Assembly (NCBI GenBank): GCA_030427505.1 | Contig: JAUICH010000001.1 | Coordinates: forward strand, 310,001-374,000 | Source of the DNA: Verrucomicrobiia bacterium | GTDB lineage: Bacteria > Verrucomicrobiota > Verrucomicrobiia > Verrucomicrobiales > DEV007 | DNA length: 64,000 nucleotides | Direction of reading: 5' to 3' | Shown: in pieces, positions 1 to 9,070 of the stretch | Numbering within the stretch: the stretch's first letter is position 1 | Layout of the letters: each line of letters begins with the position of its first letter | Notes under the pieces: model-generated | What the model saw: the letters and a program-made list of their open reading frames with translations, nothing else | Databases searched by the model: none | Told to the model about the DNA's origin: nothing | Program-made: the position numbers and the translations under genes

Positions 1-341
1 TCATCGGACTCCTCTTCGGAAGAGGCCGGTTGAATCTCTTCAAGAGTAAGTTCTCCATCGCCGTTGGTATCGAAGGTCAACAGTGCGTCTGAAGCGCGGC
101 GCAGCTCCCGTTTCGAGATCACGCCGTCATGGTCGGTATCCAGAACGGCCAGGAAGGCCGGCGGTCTCTGGGGTTGGGCGCCGCCGTCTTCGTTTTCCGT
201 ACTGGAAGAAGGTGAGGAGGAGGAAGCTCCTCCATTGTCTTGGGCCGGCAGCCACTGGCTGCTGACGGCCATCAGGCTGTTCAGAATCACTAGCGTTTTC
301 ATCCAGCGTTTCAGAGCCGTGGTGTTCATTTTACTATTCAT
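1..341 (-). CDS. Secreted EF-hand domain protein (C-terminus beyond window)
   Basis: The minus-strand frame is open from an ATG at 341 (a second ATG lies at 329) to the window edge, so the C-terminus is missing. The N-terminus has a basic stretch and a hydrophobic segment (KRWMKTLVILNSLMAVSSQW) that looks like a signal peptide, followed by a Ser/Gln-rich linker. Two EF-hand calcium loops follow, DTDHDGVISKREL and DTNGDGELTLEEI, both with correctly placed acidic ligands. It lies 112 bp downstream of the haem peroxidase on the same strand, so the two may be co-transcribed. I infer an extracytoplasmic calcium-binding protein. No more specific function can be read from the visible part. Confidence 0.75.
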   Translation of the reverse strand, partial: MNSKMNTTALKRWMKTLVILNSLMAVSSQWLPAQDNGGASSSSPSSSTENEDGGAQPQRPPAFLAVLDTDHDGVISKRELRRASDALLTFDTNGDGELTLEEIQPASSEEESD

Positions 342-453
342 GTCGGGTCGGGTCGGGTGCGGGGTGACGGTTTGGGTGAAAGCCCGTTCGCGGATCTTGG
401 TTTGGGTTGGCACGGATTCACGAACGAAGCGAAATGGGTTGGAGAGGCGAAGC

Positions 454-2247
454 TTACCGTCTGCGGTCTTCCGGTTTGGGGCGGGGTGGGCGCGGGCCTT
501 CCACGGAGGTCAGCATGCGCGTCCGGCGTTCCACTTCCGGAGGCACGATGAAGACGTTCTGTTGCAGTTCTCCGCCGATGTCCGTGTTGCGCCGGATGAT
601 GGTGGCCAGGGTCTGGCGCTCCAACAGATCCGCGAGTGACGGCGGGAGGTAGTTGCGGTAGAAAAAGCGGTCGCCGTCCCGCAGGCGGCGGAACTGATCG
701 CTGAGGATGCGATGGAAGGTTTCTCCCACCTGAGCGCGGGGCAGGTGATCTTCCGCCAGGCCGCCGACCCAGAGATCTATCTGGTCGACCGATTCGTAAA
801 CGGAGGCCAACGCTCCGGAAATGCTGGAGTCCGAGGAGATTTCGCTGAAGTCCGTGACGGGTTCCAAGCCCATCGCGACGCGCACCGTGTTGTAGTCCGG
901 CAGGCCGTGGTCCCGGCCGCGCTGAATGTTCAGTGCCGCGAGGTCGAAGCCGCCGGCGCCGGGAGGGCCGAAGAGAAAGTTCCGCACGTCATCCACGAGA
1001 AAGGGATCGATTTCCTGGCAGACTTGAGCCGCGAGGCCGCGCAAGACCGGGGCGATGCCGTTGTCCTCGACTTCCGAAGGCTGGAAGAAAGCTTCGGCAA
1101 GCGACAGATTGCCGGCGGCAATCGTATTACCGGAAGCGTCCAGCCGTAGCAGTTCCGTGGAAAGCATGCTGTGCCCCAACCGGTAAGAGGCCGTGGCGAA
1201 TTCATTGGAAATGCCAGGGTTCACCCCTTTCCGGTAGCCTTCATAGGGAGGCAGGGATTTGGGACCCAGGAGCAGCGGCAGAAACTCGTGGTAGGTGACG
1301 ATCTGCAACTCCGCCGCCACGATGGCCCGCGCCATTTCGTAGATCTCGTCCCCGCTCAGGCCAGGATTGGCTTCGCCCAGAATGCGAGCCATGAAGTTGT
1401 GCTCCCGCACGAACAGGGTGTGCATGCAGGTGAGGCCGACCTGCTCGTTCGCCCGGACATCTCCAGCCAGGAACCAGGTGTCGCTGCTGTCCGGCACGTT
1501 ATCGACACCCTCTTCGTTGTAGGGAAGCAGGCCACCCTCGCTGGTCTTCAGGCGGCCCGTTCCGTCCAGGGTGCGGAGGGCGTCGGCGCGTTCTTCATCG
1601 GACCCATATACATTTGAAGCATCGATGAACGCGGTGATGAGATTGAGCTGTTCCCGGACGCCGGTCTCCAAGGAGTAGAGCGAGCGGTTGAGCGGGATGA
1701 CTTCCTCCCCCGTACCGGTGGGGTCGAAGTAGGGGTCGCCCGCCGGGACTTCGATGTCGAAAGGCTCTTCCGGGCTGGCGACGGGCGTTTCAGTCAGATC
1801 GTGATCCAGGAACTGGCCCCATTGCCAGAGATAGTCCGAGGCCTTGTGAGAATTCGGAATGGAACCTTCCTGCGCCATGACCGCGTTGCTGATCTCGCGG
1901 GCATTGGGCCGGTCCAGGCCGGAGGGGAGTTCCACTCCGTCCGCGTAGGCCGCTGGCAGCAGGCGGAGAAAGGCGGTTTCGGCCGCGCCCCATTCGATGT
2001 GCTCGACGTTGTTGCTGGAGCCGTCGACCGTGCGGTGTTCGCCACCGAATTGGGGGGAGGGATCGCCGGGTTCTCCGGAGGAGTTGGAGTGTGCGGCGTC
2101 GCGCACCTCTTGCGGCACGTGCCGGCTGCGTTGATCCGGCGCGGGAGGGCGGCGGTTGTCCGAGGGGCCGTCGCGGCGTTCGGCCCGTGCCAAGGGTAGC
2201 AGAGACAGTAACGCGGCCGCCGCCAGCAGCCGGGCGGAAGCGTGCAT
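454..2247 (-). CDS. Animal-type (peroxidase-cyclooxygenase superfamily) haem peroxidase, secreted
   Basis: A 597-residue protein starting with a good signal peptide (MHASARLLAAAALLSLLPLARA). An in-frame ATG at 2280 adds 11 residues but spoils the signal, so I prefer 2247. It carries the animal haem peroxidase signature: distal WGQFLDHDLTETP (His about 149), the segment FIDASNVYGSDEE, the AGDVRANE...HTLFVREHN block with catalytic Arg and Glu, proximal His in YRLGHSM (about 359), and LNIQRGRDHGLPDYN near the C-terminus. Members of this family oxidise halides or organic substrates with hydrogen peroxide. The signal peptide places it outside the cytoplasm. An EF-hand protein lies downstream, and a two-component system is transcribed divergently upstream. 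The substrate is unknown. Confidence 0.9.
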   Translation of the reverse strand: MHASARLLAAAALLSLLPLARAERRDGPSDNRRPPAPDQRSRHVPQEVRDAAHSNSSGEPGDPSPQFGGEHRTVDGSSNNVEHIEWGAAETAFLRLLPAAYADGVELPSGLDRPNAREISNAVMAQEGSIPNSHKASDYLWQWGQFLDHDLTETPVASPEEPFDIEVPAGDPYFDPTGTGEEVIPLNRSLYSLETGVREQLNLITAFIDASNVYGSDEERADALRTLDGTGRLKTSEGGLLPYNEEGVDNVPDSSDTWFLAGDVRANEQVGLTCMHTLFVREHNFMARILGEANPGLSGDEIYEMARAIVAAELQIVTYHEFLPLLLGPKSLPPYEGYRKGVNPGISNEFATASYRLGHSMLSTELLRLDASGNTIAAGNLSLAEAFFQPSEVEDNGIAPVLRGLAAQVCQEIDPFLVDDVRNFLFGPPGAGGFDLAALNIQRGRDHGLPDYNTVRVAMGLEPVTDFSEISSDSSISGALASVYESVDQIDLWVGGLAEDHLPRAQVGETFHRILSDQFRRLRDGDRFFYRNYLPPSLADLLERQTLATIIRRNTDIGGELQQNVFIVPPEVERRTRMLTSVEGPRPPRPKPEDRRR

Positions 2248-2491
2248 GGAGCTTACGAGGAGGGTGGAGTGTGCAATCATTACCGGGGTTCTCGTTTCTG
2301 GGTTACAGGGGTTTCAGCATTGTGCGGTTTGGGCAGGGTCCTGGCTGCCGGGGTGCTCGTTTTTCACAGGGTCAGAAGACCACCCCTGTGTTAAGAAAGT
2401 ATGAGGACGGGGCCGAAAAATTGTTAAGGGATTGTAAAAGCAGGCCCGTTTCTGGCGGAATCTCCTTAAATTTGCCTTCCTCAACGGCCCC

Positions 2492-3229
2492 ATGAGCGTG
2501 GACTTCGAAAAACACCCCATCCTCGTCATCGACGATGACCGGAAACTTTGTGGCTTGGTGAAAGAGTATCTGGAGCCCTTAGGTTACCAGGTTAGTCTGG
2601 TTCACACGGGTCCCGAGGGATTGGAAGCCGCCCGGGATGGAGACTACGAAGCTATCCTGCTGGATGTGATGCTCCCAGGCATGGACGGTTTCGAGGTTTT
2701 GCGGCACTTGCGAGAGTATTGTGAAACTCCGGTTTTGATGCTGACGGCGCGGGGGGACGAGGCGGACCGCATCGTGGGCCTGGAAATTGGCGCGGACGAT
2801 TATCTGCCCAAGACTTTTTCCACCCGGGAACTTTTGGCCCGGCTCCGCGCCGTGACCCGGCGGTCCCGGATGACCACCAGCACGGCTCCAGTTTCGCGGG
2901 ACAGCGAGCTGCCTGACGAAGACCTGGCCGTCGGGCCGCTGACACTGAACCTGGCTACTCGAAGCGTTTTCCTGGATGCTCAGCCGCTCATTCTGACGCC
3001 AGTGGAGTTTGAGTTGCTCTCCTCTCTATTGCGCGCCAAGGGCCGGGTGAAGTCCCGGGAGCAACTCGTGGACGAGATCGCGGACCGGGAGTTTGACGTG
3101 TTTGACCGCAGCGTGGATGTGCACATTTCCGCCCTGCGCCGGAAACTGGGAGACGACCCGAAAGCGCCCCGCTTTATCCGTACCGTCCGGGCGGTTGGTT
3201 ACATGCTCATTGACCCTAACCGGTCCTGA
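2492..3229 (+). CDS. OmpR/PhoB-family response regulator
   Basis: A 245-residue two-domain regulator. The receiver domain has the acidic pocket D14-D16, phosphoacceptor D58 in LLDVMLPG, T85 and K107 (YLPK). A winged-helix DNA-binding domain follows, with the typical FDVFDRSVDVHISALRRKLG recognition helix and a VRAVGYML end. The histidine kinase gene begins 33 bp downstream on the same strand, so they form one two-component operon. The receiver and output domains resemble the CpxR group, so envelope stress is a reasonable guess. The target genes are not known. The divergently transcribed haem peroxidase is a candidate because both share the 244 bp intergenic region. Confidence 0.92.
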   Translation: MSVDFEKHPILVIDDDRKLCGLVKEYLEPLGYQVSLVHTGPEGLEAARDGDYEAILLDVMLPGMDGFEVLRHLREYCETPVLMLTARGDEADRIVGLEIGADDYLPKTFSTRELLARLRAVTRRSRMTTSTAPVSRDSELPDEDLAVGPLTLNLATRSVFLDAQPLILTPVEFELLSSLLRAKGRVKSREQLVDEIADREFDVFDRSVDVHISALRRKLGDDPKAPRFIRTVRAVGYMLIDPNRS

Positions 3230-3262
3230 TTTTTCTTTCTTCGTAAAGCTATCGGCTTGCCC

Positions 3263-5044
3263 ATGCGCCTTCCCTTTCCGCTCTATTCGAAGATTCTGTT
3301 CTGGTTTTTCGGGAACCTGGTTCTGCTGGGCGTCGTGTTGTATCTCATGCTCTTCGTGCAGTTTGACTTGGGTCTAAAGCAATTGGTTACCCGCTATTCG
3401 GGCCAAAGGCTTTTTGCCCTCAGGAAGTTGGTTGATACGGAATTCCGCTCGGCGGACGAGACTTGGCAACAGGAAGCCGTGCTTCGGCGTTTCACGCTTG
3501 CCTACGGGGTGGGTTTTCAAGTCGTGGACGCTTCCGGCAACACGGTGGTGGGAGAGGAGGCGGTGGTTCCCGCCTCGGTGGTTGAGGAGATTGAACAGGT
3601 TAGCCGGCAGATCAAAGAATCGGCGCCGGGAGCCCGTTCTCGTCCGGGAGAAGGCGCGAGAGACCCGGAAAGACGCCCTCCACGCGACGGCCAGGAAGGG
3701 GACCCGGAACGGAGTGGATCTCCACCACCGCGGCGGGGTGAAGAAAACGGAGAGACCATGGAGAACGCTGAAGGCGAACCCATGCCTCCGGAAGGCTCTC
3801 CGCGGCCCCGTCCGCCTCGTCCTCCGGGAGAGCGGCCGCGCGGGGAAGGTATACCGCCAAATCCCGGAGGTGGCCTGGGTCCGGGAGGAAATTGGGAGCC
3901 TGGAGGCCCGGACCGTTTGCCTCCAAGAGCGGGTGAGAGGGGCGGCGAACTTCGTTCCCAAGGACCGCCCCGCCGGGAAGGAGGACGGCCTGGTGGGCCG
4001 CAGGACAACTATTTTATCGTGCAAACAAAAGATCCCCGGGCCTACTGGATCGGCTTGCCCATGCTGGTCAATGACCTGGAGCGGCCGGGCGGCATGACCC
4101 ATGGCTTTCTTCTGGTCCGGTCGGAAACCCTTTCCGCAAACGGCCTGCTGTTCGATCCCGTTCCGTGGCTGATTGTGGGCGTTAGTGTATTGGCTCTTTG
4201 CGTCGTCTACTGGATGCCGTTTGTTCACGGCATCACGCGCTACCTCCGGCAGATGACGGCCGCCACGGAAGCGATTGCCAATGGCCGCTTTGGGAAGAAG
4301 GTGAACGAAAACCGGGGCGACGAGTTGGGCCGCCTGGGCACGGCCATCAACCGTCTTTCGACCCGGCTGGAGGGTTTCGTGACCGGACAGAAGCGCTTTC
4401 TGGGCGACATCGCTCACGAACTGTGCTCGCCGATTGCCCGCATTCAGATGTCTCTCGGCATCCTGGAACAGAAGACGCCGCCTGAGGCGCGAAAGTACAT
4501 TGATGGCGTGCACGAGGAAACCCAACACCTGTCGGAGATGGTGAATGAGTTGCTCTCTTTCTCCAAGGCCTCCCTGCTGCCGAAGGAGGTGAAGCTCGAG
4601 ACGCTGTCCGCAGGTGAGATTGTGGAGGAAGCCATCCATCGGGAGGGCGGCGGAGCGGAGATTGAGGTGAAATTGGAAGAAGAGCTGAGTGTTCTGGCCA
4701 GCCGCAACATGCTGCTGCGCTCGCTAACCAACCTCATCCGCAACGCGGTGCGCTACGCGGGAGACGCCGGACCCATTACGATCAGCGGAAAGCTGGCGGA
4801 TGATGGCGAGTGGGTCGAACTGGTAGTGTCCGATCATGGACCCGGCATCGCCCGGGAAGCCCTGGATTCGATCTTCGATCCCTTCTACCGGCCCGAAGCG
4901 GCGCGGGATCGGGAGTCCGGCGGCGTGGGCCTGGGGTTGGCGATTGTGAAGACCTGTATCGAAGCCTGTGGGGGCACGGTCACCTGCGCCAACCAGACGC
5001 CCCGCGGACTGGATGTGACGCTCCGTATCCCGGCGGCGAAGTGA
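3263..5044 (+). CDS. Sensor histidine kinase with proline/glycine-rich periplasmic insert
   Basis: A membrane sensor kinase of 593 residues from the ATG at 3263 (a TTG two codons earlier is also possible). Order: TM1 at about 8-31, a periplasmic region to about 295, TM2 (PWLIVGVSVLALCVVYW), HAMP linker, H-box with phosphoacceptor H385 in IAHELCSPIARI, N-box LIRNAVRYA, and G-boxes DHGPGIA and GVGLGLAIVKTC. The periplasmic domain is split by about 125 residues (roughly 122-246) very rich in Pro, Gly, Arg and Glu and predicted to be disordered. A short structured part (YFIVQTKDPRAYWIGLPM) follows before TM2. Partner of the regulator at 2492. The signal sensed is unknown. Overall architecture resembles CpxA-like kinases. 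Confidence 0.9.
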   Translation: MRLPFPLYSKILFWFFGNLVLLGVVLYLMLFVQFDLGLKQLVTRYSGQRLFALRKLVDTEFRSADETWQQEAVLRRFTLAYGVGFQVVDASGNTVVGEEAVVPASVVEEIEQVSRQIKESAPGARSRPGEGARDPERRPPRDGQEGDPERSGSPPPRRGEENGETMENAEGEPMPPEGSPRPRPPRPPGERPRGEGIPPNPGGGLGPGGNWEPGGPDRLPPRAGERGGELRSQGPPRREGGRPGGPQDNYFIVQTKDPRAYWIGLPMLVNDLERPGGMTHGFLLVRSETLSANGLLFDPVPWLIVGVSVLALCVVYWMPFVHGITRYLRQMTAATEAIANGRFGKKVNENRGDELGRLGTAINRLSTRLEGFVTGQKRFLGDIAHELCSPIARIQMSLGILEQKTPPEARKYIDGVHEETQHLSEMVNELLSFSKASLLPKEVKLETLSAGEIVEEAIHREGGGAEIEVKLEEELSVLASRNMLLRSLTNLIRNAVRYAGDAGPITISGKLADDGEWVELVVSDHGPGIAREALDSIFDPFYRPEAARDRESGGVGLGLAIVKTCIEACGGTVTCANQTPRGLDVTLRIPAAK

Positions 5045-5068
5045 GTTGCCAGCTCTGGACGCTTCGCT

Positions 5069-6310
5069 TCAGGAAGCCACGGCGACTTCGCCGGACAGGC
5101 CGAAGGCCTTGTGCATGACGCGGGCGGCTTCGTCGATCTGCGCTTCGCTGACGGTAACCGTGATCTTGATCTCGGAGGTGGAGATCATCTGAATGTTGAT
5201 CCCCGCGTCCGCCAGGGCGGCGAACATTTGGGCCGCCACGCCGGAGTGGGAACGCATGCCGATGCCCACCACGCTCAGCTTTGCGATGCCGCTTTCGGCT
5301 TCGATGCTGGCGTCCGGTCCGAGTTCCGCGAGCACCGGAGCCAGGACTTCTTTCGCCTTGCCGAGATCCGCTTCATTCACGGTAAAGGAGATGTCCGTGA
5401 TGCCGGTCTTGGAAACGTTCTGGACGATCATGTCCACGATCAGGTTCGCGTCCGATACCGCGCCAAAAATGCGGCCCGCCACGCCGGGTTCGTCGCGGAC
5501 GCCTTCGATGGTCACTTTGGCCTGTTTTTTCTCCAGGCTCACGCCTCGGATGACGACGGATTCCATGCTCATGTTTTCTTCGCAGACTAGGGTTCCCGGA
5601 TTGCGGTTCAGGCTGCTGCGCACCTCAAAGCGCACGCCGAATTTCTTGGCGAACTCCACCGCGCGGCTCTGCATTACCTTGGAGCCGGAACTGGCCATTT
5701 CCAGCATTTCATCGTAGCTGATTTCTTCGATTTTCTTCGCGTCCGGCACCACGCGTGGGTCGCAGGTGTAAACGCCGTCCACATCGGTGTAAATCTGGCA
5801 GAGATCCGCGTCCACGGCGGCGGCCATGGCGATGGCCGTCAGGTCCGAGCCGCCCCGGCCCAGGGTGGTAATGCGCCCTTCCGGGGTACGGCCCTGGAAG
5901 CCGGCCAGGATGACGATGTGTCCCTCGTCCAGCATGCGATGCACTTCGCTGGGGGTGATGTTGGAAATCCGTGCCTTGGTGTGCACGCCATCGGTCTCGA
6001 TGCCCGCCTGCGCGCCGGTCAGGGAAATGGCGCTGGCGCCCATGGAATTGAGCGCCATGGCGGTGAGGGCGATGGTGGTCTGTTCCCCGGTGGAAAGCAG
6101 CACGTCCATTTCCCGCTCGGTGGGGCGGCCGTCGCCCGTGACCTCGGCGGCCAGTTTCAGGAGGTTGTCCGTCACGCCCGCCATGGCGGAGACCACGGCT
6201 ACCACGCGGTGCCCGGCTTCCCTGGTTTCCAGGATGCGGCTGGCCACATTGCGAATGCGCTCCGGCGTGCCGACGGACGTGCCGCCGTATTTCTGGACGA
6301 TGAGGCTCAA
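5069..6310 (-). CDS. lysC: Aspartate kinase
   Basis: A 413-residue monofunctional aspartokinase: phosphorylates aspartate to aspartyl phosphate, the first step towards Lys, Thr and Met. It starts with [14 protein letters not shown], the amino acid kinase signature, and contains [11 protein letters not shown] and [13 protein letters not shown] in the catalytic domain. Two C-terminal ACT domains (from about residue 265) include [14 protein letters not shown] and [31 protein letters not shown]-type segments, the usual feedback-binding module. Third gene of the hom-thrC-lysC series on the minus strand, 82 bp after thrC. Length matches the alpha-subunit form; an internal start giving a separate beta subunit, as in some bacteria, was not evaluated. 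Confidence 0.96.
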   Translation of the reverse strand: MSLIVQKYGGTSVGTPERIRNVASRILETREAGHRVVAVVSAMAGVTDNLLKLAAEVTGDGRPTEREMDVLLSTGEQTTIALTAMALNSMGASAISLTGAQAGIETDGVHTKARISNITPSEVHRMLDEGHIVILAGFQGRTPEGRITTLGRGGSDLTAIAMAAAVDADLCQIYTDVDGVYTCDPRVVPDAKKIEEISYDEMLEMASSGSKVMQSRAVEFAKKFGVRFEVRSSLNRNPGTLVCEENMSMESVVIRGVSLEKKQAKVTIEGVRDEPGVAGRIFGAVSDANLIVDMIVQNVSKTGITDISFTVNEADLGKAKEVLAPVLAELGPDASIEAESGIAKLSVVGIGMRSHSGVAAQMFAALADAGINIQMISTSEIKITVTVSEAQIDEAARVMHKAFGLSGEVAVAS

Positions 6311-6392
6311 CTGACTACGTAAATTTCCTGGGGTGAAATGGGGCGTTACTGGATAGCCACTTTTTCCGCGTTTTCAACCGGCAGCCGTGCCT

Positions 6393-7757
6393 TCAGGCGG
6401 CGTGATCGCGGATAAAGGCGCTGACGGCTTCCGCGGTGGCGGCCACTTCGTAGCGGACCTGCTCCTTCTGTTTCAGGGCTTCCAGCGCGGGATGGGTGGG
6501 GTGCTCGCCGATGGCTTCCTCGATGGTGTCCGGGAACTTCGCGGGATGGGCGGTGGAGAGCACGACCCGGTGGCCGGAACCCGCGCCGCCGCCGGTTTCG
6601 AAGCCGCAAGCCGTGTGGGGATCGATGACGTAACCGTATCGGTCCCAGGCATTTGCAATGTTTTCCAGGATGCCAGAGTCCACCGTGCGGGTGGCGGAAA
6701 AGGTGTCCGCGCGGAAGCCGGGAATCTCCAGTTCGCCCTGTGCCTTTACCGTGGCCATCATTTCGGAAACTTTCGCGCCGTCACCTTCCTGGAGGTAGTA
6801 GAGGAAGCGCTCGAAATTCGACGCCACCTGGATGTCCATGGACGGGGCCAGGCTGGGCTCCACGGCGCCGGTCTTGTAAATGCCGCTGTTGAACAGGCGA
6901 TAGAGAATGTCGTTCTGGTTCGTGGCGATAACGAAGCGCTTCGCGGGCAGGCCCATCCGCTGCGCCAGCCAGCCGGCGAAGACGTTGCCGAAATTCCCCG
7001 TCGGCACCACGAAGGTCAGGTCCTCCCGCTCCGCCGCGCTCAGTTGCAGCCAGGCATGCAGGTAGTAGATGGACTGCGCCAGGACTCGCGCCAGGTTGAT
7101 GGAGTTCACCGCCGAAAGCCGCGCCTCGTTCTTAAACGCCAAGTCGCCGAACAGCTCTTTCACGAGGCTCTGGGCGTCGTCGAAGGAACCTTCGATCGGC
7201 AGCGGAAAGATATTCGCCGCGCCCGTGCAGGTCATCTGGCGTTCCTGCAAAGGGGAGATGCGGCCCTTTGGATACAGGATGAAGACGTTCACGCCCTCCT
7301 TGTCCGCCAGTCCGTGGATGGCGGCGGAGCCGGTGTCGCCGGAAGTCGCGCCCAGGACGTTGATGGTCTGGCCGGTGCGGGCGATCTGGTCTTCGAAGAG
7401 ATTGCCCACCAGTTGCAGGCCGAAGTCTTTGAACGCCAGCGTCGGGCCGTGGAACAGCTCCAGCACGGAAAGCTGGTCGCTGAGGCGCCGGAGCGGCGCC
7501 GTCTTGGGATGGGCGAAGTTCGCATAGGACTTGTCCACCAGCGCGCGGAGGTCTTCCGGGGCGTGGTCCGTGTCGAAAAGCTTCAGGAACTCGAAGGCCA
7601 GGTCCGCGTAGGGCACCACCTCTCCCGCCGCCACGCAGTCCGGCAGACTGGGCAGGGCCTCCGGCACGTAGAGCCCTCCATCCGGCGCCAGCCCGTGGGC
7701 GAAGGCCTCGAAAAATCCCACCGGTTCGGACCGGCCTCTGGTGCTGACGAAACGCAT
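6393..7757 (-). CDS. thrC: Threonine synthase (PLP-dependent)
   Basis: A 454-residue fold-type II PLP enzyme converting O-phosphohomoserine to threonine. It begins MRFVSTRGRSEPVGFFEAFAHGLAPDGGLYVPE, typical of the E. coli/yeast-type class. The PLP lysine lies in GPTLAFKDFGLQ, and the glycine-rich phosphate loop is the GATSGDTGSAAIHG segment. Further conserved blocks include VPTGNFGNVFAGW and the C-terminal HTACGF. Only 5 bp separate it from the stop of hom upstream, so the two are very likely co-transcribed. Homoserine kinase (thrB) is not in the window and must lie elsewhere. Confidence 0.96.
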   Translation of the reverse strand: MRFVSTRGRSEPVGFFEAFAHGLAPDGGLYVPEALPSLPDCVAAGEVVPYADLAFEFLKLFDTDHAPEDLRALVDKSYANFAHPKTAPLRRLSDQLSVLELFHGPTLAFKDFGLQLVGNLFEDQIARTGQTINVLGATSGDTGSAAIHGLADKEGVNVFILYPKGRISPLQERQMTCTGAANIFPLPIEGSFDDAQSLVKELFGDLAFKNEARLSAVNSINLARVLAQSIYYLHAWLQLSAAEREDLTFVVPTGNFGNVFAGWLAQRMGLPAKRFVIATNQNDILYRLFNSGIYKTGAVEPSLAPSMDIQVASNFERFLYYLQEGDGAKVSEMMATVKAQGELEIPGFRADTFSATRTVDSGILENIANAWDRYGYVIDPHTACGFETGGGAGSGHRVVLSTAHPAKFPDTIEEAIGEHPTHPALEALKQKEQVRYEVAATAEAVSAFIRDHAA

Positions 7758-7762
7758 GGGAG

Positions 7763-9070
7763 TTACAGGCTTTCCACCCGCATCAGCACGGGCTGGGCGC
7801 GCACGCAGTCCAGGTCCGCGATCTGGCGCAGGGCTTCTTTCATCCGGCCAAAGGTGGCGTAGTGCAGCATCAGCACGATGGGGGCGATGCCTTCCTCGTG
7901 TTCCTCCGGCTGGATCATGGAGGAAATGCCGATGTCCAGGTTTCCGAGAACCGTGGCAATCTGAGCCAGCACACCGGGATTGTCCGCCACCTGGAGGCGC
8001 AGGTAGTATTCCGAGACCGTGTCATCGATGGCCACGGGTTGGCCATACAGGCCGTGGGGCACGAAGCCCGTGCGGCGTCCTCCGCAATCACCCAGGCGCG
8101 CGGCGGCGTCCGCCAGGTCGCTGATCACCGAGCTGGACGTGGGGTCCTGCCCCGCGCCGGAGCCGTAGAAGAGCGTCTCGCCCACCACGTCGCCATTTAC
8201 TAGGATGGCGTTGAAGACTCCGTTGACCGAGGCCAGAATGTGGCCATTCGAAATCAGGGACGGCTGCACCCGCACCTCGATGCCGCCGGACTCGTCCAGG
8301 CGGATCACCGCCAGCAGCTTGATCGTGTAGCCCAGGCTGTCCGCGAACAGGATGTCCACCAGCGAGACGTCCTGGATGCCTTCCACGTAAATGTCTTCCG
8401 CCCTCAGCCAGAAGCCGTAGGAGAGCGAGGCCAGGATGATGGCCTTGTGCGCCGCGTCCCAGCCATTCACGTCCAGCGCCGGGTCGGCCTCCGCGTAGCC
8501 CAGGTCTTGCGCTTCCTTTAGCGCCTCCGGGTAGTCCAGCCCTTCCTCCGCCATGCGGGTCAGGATGTAGTTGGACGTGCCGTTGATGATCCCGATCATG
8601 GAATCGATCCGGTTCCCCACCAAAGATTCCTGAACCGTCTTGATGATGGGGATGCCGCCGGCCACCGCCGCCTCGAAATAGATCGGCGTCTTCTGCTTCT
8701 CCGCCAGCGCGAAGAGTTCCTTCCCGTGCTCCGCCAGCAGCGCCTTGTTCCCCGTGACGACGATCTTCTTCCGCTCCAGCGCGGATTTCACCAGGGTAAA
8801 GGCCTGATCGATGCCCCCGATCAGTTCCACGATGATGTCGATCTCGCCGTCCTCGATCAGGTCGTCCAGATTTGCCGTCAGTAATTCGTCCGGCACCGCC
8901 ACCGTGCGTGGCTTCGAGGGGTTGCGCACCGCCACCTTGCGGATCTCCATGGCGCGGCCAGTTCGCTCCTGGAGCAGGGAGCGATTCTTCAAGAGATTCT
9001 TATAAACACCGGCGCCGACATTTCCGAGGCCGGCCAGTCCGATCCGCAAGGGCTTTGGTTGGTCCGCCAT
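7763..9070 (-). CDS. hom: Homoserine dehydrogenase
   Basis: A 435-residue NAD(P)-dependent enzyme that reduces aspartate semialdehyde to homoserine. It has the N-terminal Rossmann motif GLAGLGNVGAGVYKNL, the VVTGNKALLAEHG segment, the catalytic-domain stretch AAVAGGIPIIKTVQESLVGN with GIINGTSNYIL, and EADPALDVNGWDAAHKAIIL. A C-terminal ACT domain (about 355-435, beginning YYLRLQVADNPGVLAQIATVLG) suggests feedback regulation by threonine. It is the first gene of hom-thrC-lysC. The 783 bp upstream are non-coding; no attenuator or riboswitch was recognised there. Confidence 0.96.
   Translation of the reverse strand: MADQPKPLRIGLAGLGNVGAGVYKNLLKNRSLLQERTGRAMEIRKVAVRNPSKPRTVAVPDELLTANLDDLIEDGEIDIIVELIGGIDQAFTLVKSALERKKIVVTGNKALLAEHGKELFALAEKQKTPIYFEAAVAGGIPIIKTVQESLVGNRIDSMIGIINGTSNYILTRMAEEGLDYPEALKEAQDLGYAEADPALDVNGWDAAHKAIILASLSYGFWLRAEDIYVEGIQDVSLVDILFADSLGYTIKLLAVIRLDESGGIEVRVQPSLISNGHILASVNGVFNAILVNGDVVGETLFYGSGAGQDPTSSSVISDLADAAARLGDCGGRRTGFVPHGLYGQPVAIDDTVSEYYLRLQVADNPGVLAQIATVLGNLDIGISSMIQPEEHEEGIAPIVLMLHYATFGRMKEALRQIADLDCVRAQPVLMRVESL

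Noticed and set aside
3374-4639. 421-aa minus-strand frame over the histidine kinase gene
   Set aside because: Antisense shadow; the plus-strand kinase has all H, N and G boxes.
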